A stretch of DNA of 64,000 nt, taken from positions 1,116,001 through 1,180,000 of the forward strand of contig CAVWPS010000002.1 in the NCBI GenBank assembly GCA_963756975.1, read 5' to 3'. The translations under genes were made by a program, and so were the position numbers. The notes under the pieces were generated by a model that ran no database searches, was not told the origin of the DNA, and worked only from the letters and a program-made list of their open reading frames with translations. The stretch is from CAVRQM01 sp963756975 (GTDB taxonomy: Bacteria > Pseudomonadota > Alphaproteobacteria > Acetobacterales > Acetobacteraceae). Of the stretch, positions 55,375 to 64,000 are shown one piece after another (the stretch's first letter is position 1; each line of letters begins with the position of its first letter).

Positions 55375-58197
55375 ATGAGCGAGACCTCGAAGACCGCCGG
55401 GCGCGATTACCGCGACACCGTGTTCCTGCCGACCACCGCATTTCCGATGCGCGGCGACCTGCCCCGGCGCGAGCCGGAGACGCTGATCCGCTGGGCCGAC
55501 ATGGATCTGTGGAACCGGATGCGCGCCGGACGCGCGGGGGCGGCCCCGTTCGTGCTGCACGACGGACCGCCCTACGCGAACGGCCACCTGCATATCGGCC
55601 ACGCGCTCAACAAGATCCTCAAGGACGTCATCAACCGCGCGCAGCGGATGGGCGGCCGCGACGCCGACTATATCCCCGGCTGGGATTGCCACGGCCTGCC
55701 GATCGAGTGGCGGATCGAGGAGGAGTACCGCAAGTCCGGGCGCGACAAGGACGCGGTGCCGATCCTGCAATTCCGCGCCGAATGCCGCGCCTACGCCGCC
55801 AAATGGATGGCGGTTCAGGCGGAGGAGTTCTGGCGGCTCGGCATCTCGGGCGACTGGGAACACCGCTACGCGACGATGGATTTCGGCTCCGAGGCGGCGA
55901 TCGCGGCCGAGATCGGCAAGTTCCTGATGAACGGCTCGCTGTACCGCGGCCTGCGCCCGGTGATGTGGAGCACGGTCGAGAAGACCGCGCTGGCCGAAGC
56001 CGAGGTCGAATACCACGAGCGCACCAGCGACACGGTCCATGTCCGCGTCCGCCTGCTGAACGCGCCCGGCGACCTCGACGGGGTTGCGGCGGTCTACTGG
56101 ACGACGACGCCGTGGACGGTCGCGGGCACACGTGCGGTCAACCTCGGCCCCGAACTCGATTACGCGCTGATCCGGGTCGACGCGGCGGCCGACGGCAGCC
56201 ATGCGGTCCTCGGCGAACGCCTGCTGATCGCGTCGGCCCTGGTCGAGCCGTTCGCCGCCGCCGCCGGAATTTCGGCGCACACGATCGAGCGCACCATGCC
56301 GGGCTCGGCGCTGGTCGGCCTGTCCGGGCAGCATCCGCTGGCGCGCCACCCCGAGGCGGGCGGGCGCTACGGCATGGCGTTGCCGTTCCTGCCGGCCGAG
56401 TACGTGACCGCCGAGCAGGGCACCGGCTTCGTGCCGAACGCGCCGGCGCACGGCGAGGTCGACTTCGCGGTCGCGCGCGCGAACGGCATCGAGGTGCCGG
56501 ACACGGTCGCCGCCGATGGCCGCCTGATGGACTGGACCGGCCCGGTCGCCGGCATCCACGTGTTCAAATCCGGCAAGCCGGTCGGCGAGGCGCTCGCCGC
56601 CGCCGGCACGCTGGTCGCGCAGGGGTCGCTGGTGCACAGCTACCCGCACTCCTGGCGGTCCAAGGGGCCGCTGATCTGGCGTGCGACGCCGCAATGGTTC
56701 ATCCGCATGGACGGCCCGGAGCACATCCGCGACCGCGCCCTCGAAGCGATCGAAAACACCCGCTTCGTCCCCGACAAGGGGCGCAACCGGATCGGCGCCA
56801 TGGTCGCCGACCGCCCCGATTGGTGCATCAGCCGCCAGCGCGCCTGGGGCGTGCCGATCCCGGTGTTCGTGGAACGCGCGACCGGCGAGCCGTTGCGCGA
56901 CGAGGCGGTGATCGCCCGCGTGGTCGCGGCGTTCGCGGCCGAGGGGGCCGATTGCTGGTACTCCTCGCCGCCCGCCCGCTTCCTCGGTCCCGACCGCGAC
57001 CCGGACGCCTACGAGCAGGTGATGGACATCGTCGACGTCTGGTTCGAGAGCGGATCGAGCCACGCGTTCACGCTCGAGGCGCGCGGCATCCAGTGGCCCG
57101 CCGACCTGTATCTCGAGGGCAGCGACCAGCATCGCGGCTGGTTCCAGGCGAGCCTGCTGGAAGCGGTCGGGACGCGCGGCGAGGCCCCGTTCAAGACGGT
57201 GCTGACCCATGGCTTCGTGCTCGACGAGCAGGGCCGCAAGATGAGCAAGTCGCTCGGCAACGTGACCGCCCCGCAGGAGGTCAGCGACAAATACGGCGCC
57301 GACATCCTTCGCCTGTGGGTGATGAGTTCGGACACCGAGGAGGATCTGCGGATCGGCCCGGAAATCCTCAAGCAGCAGGCCGAACTGTACCGCCGCCTCC
57401 GCAACACGCTGCGCTGGCTGCTCGGCGCACTCGACGGGTTCGAGCCCGCCGAGGCGCTGCCGGAGGCGATGCTGCCGGAGCTGGAGCGGTATGTGCTGCA
57501 CCGGCTGTCCGAGTTGTCGGCGCAGGTGAATGCGGCGGTCGCGACCCATGACTGGTCCGGCGTGTATCCGGCGATCCACGCGTTCTGCTCGGGCGACCTG
57601 TCGGCGTTCTACTTCGATGTCCGCAAGGACGCGCTGTATTGCGACCGTGCCGATAGCGAGCGCCGGCGCGCGGTCCGCACCGTGCTCGACCACGTCCACC
57701 GCCATCTGTGCGCGTGGCTCGCCCCGGTGCTGGTGTTCACCGCCGAGGAAGCCTGGGTGGCCCGCTTCGGCGACGCGGCCAGCATCCATCTCGGCACCTT
57801 CCCGGAGCCGCCGGCCGGCTGGCAGGACGAGGCGCTGGCGCTGCGCTGGTCGGCGGTCAGGGCCGTGCGGCGCGCGGCCACCGAAATGCTGGAGGCGGCA
57901 CGCGCGCAGAAGCGGATCGGCGCGTCGTTGCAGGCCTCGGTGACGCTGGCGTTCGACGCGGACGAGACGATGCTGTCCGACCCCGAATGGGCCGAGCTGC
58001 TGATCGTCTCCGAGGCGCGGACGACGCGGACAACGGAAGACGGCGTGCAAGTGACGGTGGACGCGGCACCCGGCGAGAAATGCGCCCGGTGCTGGCGGGT
58101 GCTGCCGGAGGTCGGCCAGGACGCGGCGCACCCGGCGTTGTGCCTGCGCTGCGTCGACGCGGTCGGCCACATCGACGCAAGCCGCCTCGCCGCATGA
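55375..58197 (+). CDS. ileS: Isoleucyl-tRNA synthetase
   Basis: Class I synthetase, 940 aa. HIGH motif in YANGHLHIGHALNK, the CP1 editing domain after residue 200, KMSKSLGN near residue 620, and a C-terminal zinc-binding Cys set (CARCWRVLPEVG ... CLRC). The start ATG at 55375 is 31 bases after ribF. The stop overlaps the lspA start (ATGA). Confidence 0.97.
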   Translation: MSETSKTAGRDYRDTVFLPTTAFPMRGDLPRREPETLIRWADMDLWNRMRAGRAGAAPFVLHDGPPYANGHLHIGHALNKILKDVINRAQRMGGRDADYIPGWDCHGLPIEWRIEEEYRKSGRDKDAVPILQFRAECRAYAAKWMAVQAEEFWRLGISGDWEHRYATMDFGSEAAIAAEIGKFLMNGSLYRGLRPVMWSTVEKTALAEAEVEYHERTSDTVHVRVRLLNAPGDLDGVAAVYWTTTPWTVAGTRAVNLGPELDYALIRVDAAADGSHAVLGERLLIASALVEPFAAAAGISAHTIERTMPGSALVGLSGQHPLARHPEAGGRYGMALPFLPAEYVTAEQGTGFVPNAPAHGEVDFAVARANGIEVPDTVAADGRLMDWTGPVAGIHVFKSGKPVGEALAAAGTLVAQGSLVHSYPHSWRSKGPLIWRATPQWFIRMDGPEHIRDRALEAIENTRFVPDKGRNRIGAMVADRPDWCISRQRAWGVPIPVFVERATGEPLRDEAVIARVVAAFAAEGADCWYSSPPARFLGPDRDPDAYEQVMDIVDVWFESGSSHAFTLEARGIQWPADLYLEGSDQHRGWFQASLLEAVGTRGEAPFKTVLTHGFVLDEQGRKMSKSLGNVTAPQEVSDKYGADILRLWVMSSDTEEDLRIGPEILKQQAELYRRLRNTLRWLLGALDGFEPAEALPEAMLPELERYVLHRLSELSAQVNAAVATHDWSGVYPAIHAFCSGDLSAFYFDVRKDALYCDRADSERRRAVRTVLDHVHRHLCAWLAPVLVFTAEEAWVARFGDAASIHLGTFPEPPAGWQDEALALRWSAVRAVRRAATEMLEAARAQKRIGASLQASVTLAFDADETMLSDPEWAELLIVSEARTTRTTEDGVQVTVDAAPGEKCARCWRVLPEVGQDAAHPALCLRCVDAVGHIDASRLAA

Positions 58198-58763
58198 AGC
58201 GCCATTTCACCGGCTTGGGCCTGCTGGTCGCCGCGATCGCGTTCGCGGCCGATCAGGCGAGCAAATGGTAGGTCACCGGACCGCTCGGGCTGCACCCGTT
58301 CGACCCCTCGGTCGCAATCCTGCCGCTCGCATCCGGGCCGCCCGGTCATCCGGACGGTCTGTTTCTGACGATGGTCGACAACAGCGGCATCACCTTCGGC
58401 CTGCTGCACGGCGGCGCGGGACTGGGCCAGATCGTGCTGATCGTGCTGGCCGTGGCCGTGGTGGCCGGGTTGTTCGTCTGGCTGCGCCGGGCCGAGAGCC
58501 GGCTGGTCGCGATCGCCATCGGCGCGATCGCCGGCGGCGCGCTCGGCAACGTCTGCGACCGGCTCCGCATCGGCCACGTCACCGACTTCATCGACGCGCG
58601 GCTGTTCGGCTACAACTGGTATGTCTTCAACGTGGCCGACGCGCTGATCGTGTGCGGGGTGGCGGCGCTGGTGCTGGACGGGCTGCTCCCGCGCAACCGC
58701 GCGCGTGCCGGCGGCAAACCCTTGCGGGACGCGCGCGCCAGCGGTAACGACCACACTCCATGA
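58194..58763 (+). pseudogene. lspA: Lipoprotein signal peptidase lspA with in-frame amber codon
   Basis: Membrane aspartyl protease that removes lipoprotein signal peptides. The frame from ATG 58194 reads MKRHFTGLGLLVAAIAFAAD QASKW and then TAG at 58269-58271, where the family normally has a second Trp (SKWWV). After the stop the same frame continues uninterrupted with all key parts: the NSG motif in TMVDNSGITFGLL, the first catalytic Asp in GNVCDRLRIGHVTDFID, and the second in the NVADALIVCG motif. A single G-to-A change (TGG to TAG) explains it. Translation might restart at ATG 58371, but that lacks the first membrane helix. Overlaps ileS and the next gene by four bases each. Confidence 0.88.
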
Positions 58764-59326
58764 GCACCTTCAATCCGATCCGTTTCACGCGCGCCATCCT
58801 GGCAGCCGGAGCCGGTTGCCTGCTGCTGGCCGGTTGCTCCGGCGACGATCTGTCGCGCTCGTTCGGCATCACCCGCGACACCCCGGACGAGTTCACGGTC
58901 ACGACGCGCGCCCCGCTGTCGATGCCGCCCGATCTCGACCTGAAGCCGCCGACGCCGGGCGCTCCGCGTCCGCAGGAACAATCCTCGCCCGCCGCCGCCG
59001 AAGCCGCCCTTGCGCCGGAGACCGCGTTGCGGACCGATGCCGGGCAGTCCGCAGGCAAATCGACACTGGTCGCCGACGCCGGGCGCGCGGCACCGCGCGA
59101 CATCCGCACCAAGGTCGCCCAGGACGCGGCGGCCGACGCGCCGAGCAATTCGCTGACCGACCAGCTGCTGTTCTGGCGCAAGCCGGCGGCCCCCGGCGTG
59201 GTGGTCGACCCGGCGCGCGAGGCGGCCCGCATCCGCGAAAACGCGGCATTGGGCCAGAACGTGCAATCCGGCGACACGCCGATCATCCAGCCGAGCCACA
59301 AGGGCGTGCTGGACGGGATTTTCTGA
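58760..59326 (+). CDS. DUF3035 lipoprotein, BamF-like outer membrane assembly component
   Basis: A 188-aa lipoprotein with lipobox LLAGC (Cys26). The DUF3035 signature follows: RSFGITRDTPDEFTVTTRAP and LSMPPDLDLKPPTPG, a Pro-rich segment reminiscent of the BamC N-terminus. In Caulobacter a protein of this type, BamF, belongs to the BAM complex. It overlaps lspA (ATGA), whose product would process it. The C-terminal half is disordered-looking. Confidence 0.85.
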   Translation: MSTFNPIRFTRAILAAGAGCLLLAGCSGDDLSRSFGITRDTPDEFTVTTRAPLSMPPDLDLKPPTPGAPRPQEQSSPAAAEAALAPETALRTDAGQSAGKSTLVADAGRAAPRDIRTKVAQDAAADAPSNSLTDQLLFWRKPAAPGVVVDPAREAARIRENAALGQNVQSGDTPIIQPSHKGVLDGIF

Positions 59327-59368
59327 CGCGCTAATCGGCGTGCCGCCGGCGCGTGCTACCCTGACCGT

Positions 59369-61081
59369 GTGCCGCTGATCCAACACCCGATTCGCGTCCT
59401 GCCCGACGCGGTCGCCAACCGGATCGCCGCCGGCGAGGTGATCGAGCGGCCGGCCGCCGCGGTCCGCGAACTGGTGGAAAACGCGCTCGACGCCGGTGCC
59501 ACCCGGATCGCCGTGACGCTCGACCAGGGCGGCATCGCGCGGATCGAAGTGTCGGACGACGGCCACGGCATGAACGCGGCCTCGCTCGCGCTGTGCGTGC
59601 TGCGGCACGCGACCTCCAAGCTCGACGGCGACCGGCTCGACGCCATCGCCACGCTCGGCTTTCGCGGCGAGGCGCTGCCCTCGATCGGTGCGGCGGCCCG
59701 GCTGCTGGTGACCAGCCGGACCGAAGCCTGCGACTGCGCCCACGCGATCGCGGTCGACGGCGGCACGGTCGGCCCGGTGACGCCGTGCGCGGGTCCGGCC
59801 GGCACACGGGTCGTCGCGAGCGAACTGTTCTACGCGACGCCCGCGCGGCGAAAATTCCTGAAATCGGCGCGGGCCGAGGCCGATGCGAGCGAGGCCGCGG
59901 TGCGGCGTCTGGCGCTCGCCGCCCCGCATGTCGCGTTCAGCCTGGTCGCCGACGGAAAGACCGTGTTCGACCTGCCCGCACAGGATCGCGCGGCCCGCGT
60001 CGCCGCCCTGCTCGGCCCGGACGCGGCGGCCGTGCTGCTGCCGGTGACGGGCGAACGGGGCGGCATGACGCTGTCCGGCTTCGCCTGCGCGCCGACGGTC
60101 ACGCGCGCCACGGCGTCGGCACAGGCGCTGGTGGTGAACGGACGGCCGGTCACGGACCCGGTGCTGCGGACCGCCGTGCGGGTCGCCTACCGCGACGTCA
60201 CCGCGTCCGGCCGCCACGCGGTGGTCGCGCTGTTCCTGGAGATCGACCACGACGCGATCGACGTGAACGTGCATCCGGCGAAAGCCGAGGTCCGGTTCGC
60301 CGCCCCCGACGCGGTGCGCGGCCTGGTGATCTCGGCCCTCGGGCGGGCGCTGTCGGGTGGCGCGGCGGTCGCCGCCCCCGCTTCGTTCGCGCGCCCGGCG
60401 TCGCGGCCCATGGCGCGCGGGTTCGCCGAGGCGATGCCGCGGTTCGGCCACGCCCCCACCGCGCGCGCGTTCGAGCCGCCGGCCGAACAGCCCACGCATT
60501 TCCCGCTCGGGGCACCGGTCGCCCAGGTGCTCGACACCTACGTCATCGCGGTCGCGGACGATGGCGCGCTGGTGCTGGTGGACCAGCACGCGGCGCATGA
60601 GCGGCTGACGCACGAGGCGTTGCGCGACGCGCTGCTGGCCGGCGGCGTCGCGGCGCAGCCGTTGCTGATCCCGGCGGTGGTCGAATTGACCGCAGCGGAC
60701 GCCGCGCGTTTGTGCGCGAGCGCCGCGTCGCTCGCGACCCTGGGGCTCGACATCGAGGCGTTCGGCGCCGGTGCGGTGCTGGTGCGCGCGTTGCCCGCGC
60801 TGCTCGGCACGCCCGATCCAGCGCCGCTGCTGCGCGACCTCGCCGACGAGCTGGCCGACGCTGACGAGACGACCGCGCTGTCGGCCCGGCTCGACGCCGT
60901 CATCGCGCGGCTCGCGTGCCATGGCAGCATCCGCGCCGGCCGCCGGCTCGCGCCGGCGGAGATGTCCGCGCTACTGCGCCGGATGGAGGCGACGCCCCGT
61001 GCGGCCACCTGCTCGCACGGCAGGCCGACCTTCTTGCGGCTCACCCGCGCCGAAATCGAGAGGATGTTCGGCCGGCGATAA
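59369..61081 (+). CDS. mutL: DNA mismatch repair protein MutL
   Basis: Mismatch-repair coordinator, 570 aa. The GHKL ATPase domain shows RIAAGEVIERPAAAVRELVE, DDGHGMNAASLALCVLRHAT and GFRGEALPSIG. The C-terminal endonuclease motif DQHA-X2-E-X4-E is present near residue 405 (DQHAAHERLTHE), with ACHGSIRAGR and CSHGRPTFLRL, indicating a nicking MutL as in bacteria without MutH. GTG at 59369 (VPLIQHPIRVLP). It follows the BamF-like gene. Confidence 0.96.
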   Translation: MPLIQHPIRVLPDAVANRIAAGEVIERPAAAVRELVENALDAGATRIAVTLDQGGIARIEVSDDGHGMNAASLALCVLRHATSKLDGDRLDAIATLGFRGEALPSIGAAARLLVTSRTEACDCAHAIAVDGGTVGPVTPCAGPAGTRVVASELFYATPARRKFLKSARAEADASEAAVRRLALAAPHVAFSLVADGKTVFDLPAQDRAARVAALLGPDAAAVLLPVTGERGGMTLSGFACAPTVTRATASAQALVVNGRPVTDPVLRTAVRVAYRDVTASGRHAVVALFLEIDHDAIDVNVHPAKAEVRFAAPDAVRGLVISALGRALSGGAAVAAPASFARPASRPMARGFAEAMPRFGHAPTARAFEPPAEQPTHFPLGAPVAQVLDTYVIAVADDGALVLVDQHAAHERLTHEALRDALLAGGVAAQPLLIPAVVELTAADAARLCASAASLATLGLDIEAFGAGAVLVRALPALLGTPDPAPLLRDLADELADADETTALSARLDAVIARLACHGSIRAGRRLAPAEMSALLRRMEATPRAATCSHGRPTFLRLTRAEIERMFGRR

Positions 61082-61185
61082 TTTCCTCATCCCAATGCAA
61101 CTCACGATTGCTGGTATTGCGATTCGTTAAGCGTTATTGCCGCGTTATCAGTGCCGGACCAACCGGCGCCTCGGAGGAGACGACG

Positions 61186-64000
61186 ATGACGGCGATCAGC
61201 TGGACCGGTGCTGCGGGCGACGGCAACTACAACAACCCCAACAACTGGTCGCCGAAGCAGGTGCCCACCGCGTCCGACGACACGACGATCGCACCGGCCG
61301 CCGCCGTGACGGTCGCGATCTCCGGCGCGTCCGACAGCGTGCAGTCGCTGAAAACCGCGAAGGTTGTCACCGTCGCGATCGCCGACAACAGCAGCCTCGC
61401 GGTCGGAAACGCGGCGACCGCCAACAGCCAGCTGGTCAACGCCGGCACGATCTCGATCAACGCCAACAGCTACGCGACCAGTCTTGTTCTCAACAGCGCC
61501 AAGGTGACGCTTTCGGGCGGCGGCACGGTGGTGCTGAACAACAGCAACAACGCGATCATCACCGCTTCCGCCGGGACCGACGTACTCTACCTCACCGGCG
61601 AGACGATCGCCGGCGGCGGTCAGCTCGGGGCCGGCCGCCTCACCCTCATCAACGCCGGCAATGGCATCGTCGACGCGAACGATGCGACGCAGCTCGTGCT
61701 CAACACCGGAACGGTCGTCGACACGAACGCCGGTCTGTTCGAGGCGACAGCGGGAAGCGCCGGCCTGGTCATCCAGAGTTCGGTCAACCAGGGCACCACC
61801 GGCCGGATCGTCGCGGCGTCGGCGAACGTGTACCTCGCCAGCGGCGCCCGCATCGCCGGCGGCACGCTCAACAGCACCGGCACCGGCAGCGTGGTCGTCG
61901 GCAACACGGCCACACTGGACGGCACGACCAACGCGGTCACCAACGCCGGCACGCTGGCACTGAGCGACAACACGACGCTGACCCTGCTCGGCGGCATCGT
62001 GAACAGCGGCACGATCGCGCTGCACGGCAACAGCTACAACACCGACCTCATCGTCGGCGGCGCATCCGTGACGCTGACCGGCGGCGGCTCGGTGGCGCTC
62101 AGCACCAGCGGCAACAACCGGATCTACGGCACGGCGGCGTCCAACATCCTCGACAACGTCAACAACACCATCGCGGGCGGCGGCCAGCTCGGGGCCGGGC
62201 AGCTCACGTTCACGAACGGTGCCGCGGGCGTGGTCGACGCGAACGCGGCGGCGCAGCTCATGCTCAACACCGGCACGAACACGGTGACCAACGCGGGCCT
62301 GCTCGAAGCGACGGCGGGCGGCGGCGGCCTGGCGATCCTGAGCCGCGTCGCCAACACCGGGACGGTCGCGGCGGCCGGCGCCGCCGTTTTCCTGGACAGC
62401 GGATCGAGCATCGCCGGCGGCACCGTCGCCGGCACCGGCGGCTCGGCGGTCGTCGTGCTGTACGGCAACACCGGCACGCTCGACGGGTCGGGGGCGGCGG
62501 TCACCCTCACCGGAACCGTGTCCGTCAACGATAACGGCACGCTCGACCTGCTCGGCGCGATCCACAACACCGGCACGATCCAGTTCAACGCCAACAGCTA
62601 CAACACCGACCTGATCGCGGGCAGCGGCACGGTCGCGCTGACCGGCGGTGGCACGATCGCGCTGAGCAACGCCGGCAACAACCGGCTCTATGGCAGCGCC
62701 GCGGGCAACGTGCTCGACAATATCGACAACACGATCGCCGGCGGCGGCCAGCTCGGCGCGGGGCAGCTCACCCTCGTCAACGCCGCCGCCGGCACGATCG
62801 ACGCGAACGCGGCGGCGCAGCTGGTGCTGAACACCGGGGCGGGCACGGTCACCAACGCGGGCTTGCTGGAGGCGAGTGCGGGCGGCGGCGGCCTGGTGAT
62901 CCAAAGCCGCATCGCCAATACCGGGCTGATCGCCGCGGCGGGTGCGAACGTGTATCTCGACAGCGGGGCGGCGATCGCGGGCGGCACGATGTCGTCGAGC
63001 AACGGGGCGAGCTTCGTCGTGCTGTTCGGCAATACCGGCACGCTCGACGGGTCCGCGGGCCTGACGAACAGCGGCACCGTCACCCTCAACGACAACGGCA
63101 CGCTCGATCTGCTCGGGACGCTGACCAACCAGGGCACGATCGCCCTGAACGGCAACAGCTACAACACCGACCTGATCGCCGGCAGCGCCACCACGACGCT
63201 GACCGGCGGCGGTGCCGTGGCGCTCAGCGACAGCCTCGATAACCGCATCTACGGCGGGGCGGGCACGAACACGCTGGTCGACGTCAACAACGTCATCGCC
63301 GGCGGCGGCAACATCTTCCAGCTTGCGTCGCTGGTGAACCAGACGACGATCGACGCGACCGGCAACGCCGGGATCGTCATCTCCGGCATCACCGGCGGCG
63401 TCCAGAACAGCGGCCTGCTGGAGGCGACGGGCGCGGGCGGATTGGTGCTGCGCGGGGTCACGGTGCTGAACCACACCACGGCCGCGACCGACGGGATCGT
63501 GTCGGCGGCGGGCGGCAACGTGTACCTGCAATCGGGTGCCGTCATCGCCGGCGGCACGGTCACCAGCACCGGCACCGCCTCGCTCGTCGTGCAGTACGGC
63601 AACACCGGCGTACTCGACGGGTCGGCGACGTCGCTGATCAACAACGGCCTCGTCAGCGTCAACGATAACGGCACGCTCGATCTGCTCGGCACGATCGTCA
63701 ACCACGGCACGATCGGGCTGTTCGGCAACAGCTACAACACCGACCTGGTCGCCGGCACGGCGACGACGACGCTGACCGGCAATGGCGCGCTCGCGCTGAG
63801 CGACAGCGCCAACAACCGCGTCTACGGCGCGGCACAGGCCGACACGCTGGTCAACCTCGACAACACGATCACCGGCGGCGGCCAGTTCCTGCAGCTCACC
63901 GCGCTGGTCAACGACGCCACGATCGACGCGACCGGCAACGCGGGCTTCACGTTCTCCGGCCTCACGAACGGCATCCAGAACAGCGGCCTGCTCGAGGCGA
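61186..64000 (+). CDS. Giant tandem-repeat beta-strand protein (3' end outside window)
   Basis: At least 938 codons without a stop. The N-terminus MTAISWTGAAGDGNYNNPNN (then WSPKQVPTASDDTTI) is the common opening of Acetobacteraceae beta-strand-repeat proteins, with no signal peptide. Then come about 4.5 copies of a roughly 188-residue unit containing NSYNTDLI, TLTGGG, TIAGGGQLGAGQLT, VDANAAAQL, NAGLLEA, GNTGTLDGS and NDNGTLDLLG. Cys is absent and Lys is confined to the start. ATG at 61186 has GGAGGAG seven bases upstream. A secreted adhesin or matrix fibre is the likely role; the secretion signal would be at the missing C-terminus. Confidence 0.85.
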   Translation, partial: MTAISWTGAAGDGNYNNPNNWSPKQVPTASDDTTIAPAAAVTVAISGASDSVQSLKTAKVVTVAIADNSSLAVGNAATANSQLVNAGTISINANSYATSLVLNSAKVTLSGGGTVVLNNSNNAIITASAGTDVLYLTGETIAGGGQLGAGRLTLINAGNGIVDANDATQLVLNTGTVVDTNAGLFEATAGSAGLVIQSSVNQGTTGRIVAASANVYLASGARIAGGTLNSTGTGSVVVGNTATLDGTTNAVTNAGTLALSDNTTLTLLGGIVNSGTIALHGNSYNTDLIVGGASVTLTGGGSVALSTSGNNRIYGTAASNILDNVNNTIAGGGQLGAGQLTFTNGAAGVVDANAAAQLMLNTGTNTVTNAGLLEATAGGGGLAILSRVANTGTVAAAGAAVFLDSGSSIAGGTVAGTGGSAVVVLYGNTGTLDGSGAAVTLTGTVSVNDNGTLDLLGAIHNTGTIQFNANSYNTDLIAGSGTVALTGGGTIALSNAGNNRLYGSAAGNVLDNIDNTIAGGGQLGAGQLTLVNAAAGTIDANAAAQLVLNTGAGTVTNAGLLEASAGGGGLVIQSRIANTGLIAAAGANVYLDSGAAIAGGTMSSSNGASFVVLFGNTGTLDGSAGLTNSGTVTLNDNGTLDLLGTLTNQGTIALNGNSYNTDLIAGSATTTLTGGGAVALSDSLDNRIYGGAGTNTLVDVNNVIAGGGNIFQLASLVNQTTIDATGNAGIVISGITGGVQNSGLLEATGAGGLVLRGVTVLNHTTAATDGIVSAAGGNVYLQSGAVIAGGTVTSTGTASLVVQYGNTGVLDGSATSLINNGLVSVNDNGTLDLLGTIVNHGTIGLFGNSYNTDLVAGTATTTLTGNGALALSDSANNRVYGAAQADTLVNLDNTITGGGQFLQLTALVNDATIDATGNAGFTFSGLTNGIQNSGLLEA
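61468..64000 (+). repeat. Tandem DNA repeats of about 564 bp in the giant protein gene
   Basis: The AGCTAC of the NSYNTDL block recurs at 61468, 62032, 62596, 63157 and 63730, giving spacings of 564, 564, 561 and 573. Each step is a multiple of three, so copies keep the frame. Sequence identity between copies is high in the shared blocks and lower between them. Confidence 0.85.

Noticed and set aside
55291..58170. Minus-strand frame of 959 codons opposite ileS
   Set aside because: A GC-bias shadow of a fully recognisable isoleucyl-tRNA synthetase; composition is Arg/Ala/Val/Asp-rich and without domains.
61102..63705. Very long minus-strand open frame (867 codons) opposite the repeat protein
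   Set aside because: It is Arg/Asp/Val-rich, follows the repeats of the sense gene exactly, and has no ribosome site or family match. The plus-strand frame has a good start and conserved strand motifs.

Overview
The window is high-GC chromosomal DNA of an alphaproteobacterium, most likely Rhodospirillales/Acetobacteraceae. Lineage indicators are an NDUFS4-like complex I subunit, a DUF3035 (BamF-like) lipoprotein, an SRP RNA-dnaX-ybaB-recR cluster, a SmoEFG/SmoS polyol operon like that of Rhodobacter, and many GTG starts. Genus and species cannot be fixed from the sequence alone.

Layout. 0-4.3 kb: a LacI-controlled sugar ABC importer, cut at the left edge, and a MetX-like hydrolase. 4.4-7.3 kb: tRNA-Arg, recR, ybaB, a frameshifted dnaX and the SRP RNA. 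7.4-14.3 kb: nudC, a lipoprotein, an unusual 239-aa shrunken cytochrome b relative, alkB, a GST, and a tandem glycine riboswitch in front of a dadA-type oxidase. 14.4-17.9 kb: der-bamB-yfgM-like operon. 18-24.8 kb: Fsr-type MFS transporter, asnB, ygfZ, and a DUF1800/DUF1501 pair. 25-28.5 kb: a stand-alone, divergent EF-G and an LLM flavin oxidoreductase. 28.5-38.2 kb: a polyol catabolic island with a SorC regulator, SmoE/F/G-like importer (no ATPase gene), SmoS-like dehydrogenase and a second SDR; a divergent PfkB kinase with a GatZ-type protein; and an FGGY pentulose kinase. 38.3-40.1 kb: a 554-aa Gly/Asn/Thr-rich secreted-type beta protein with its own promoter and terminator. 40.2-45.7 kb: two tRNAs, NDUFS4-like subunit, DUF192, a doubly frameshifted deacetylase, CoxG, RidA and a CHAP hydrolase. 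45.7-51.7 kb: split chromate transporter, LysE exporter, and hyuA-hyuB-GNAT, each of the last three broken by one indel. 51.8-61.1 kb: a TPR protein, a DSD1-type PLP enzyme, then ribF-ileS-lspA-BamF-like-mutL. 61.2-64 kb: the start of a giant protein made of about 188-residue tandem repeats, running off the right edge.

How genes work together. The polyol island reads as a pathway: import of a hexitol (sorbitol or galactitol), oxidation to a ketose by SmoS, phosphorylation by the PfkB kinase, and epimerisation by the GatZ-type protein in the absence of any GatY aldolase. The lipoprotein theme is also strong: several lipoproteins including BamB and a BamF-like protein lie here, while lspA, the lipoprotein signal peptidase gene, carries an in-frame amber codon.

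Reliability. Five coding regions (dnaX, the deacetylase, the GNAT, hyuB, hyuA) carry single-base frame changes. Four of these are consistent with one extra base in a GKCGCCCG context, which points to assembly error or a context-specific mutation. Coordinates for those genes span the whole reconstructed reading frame.
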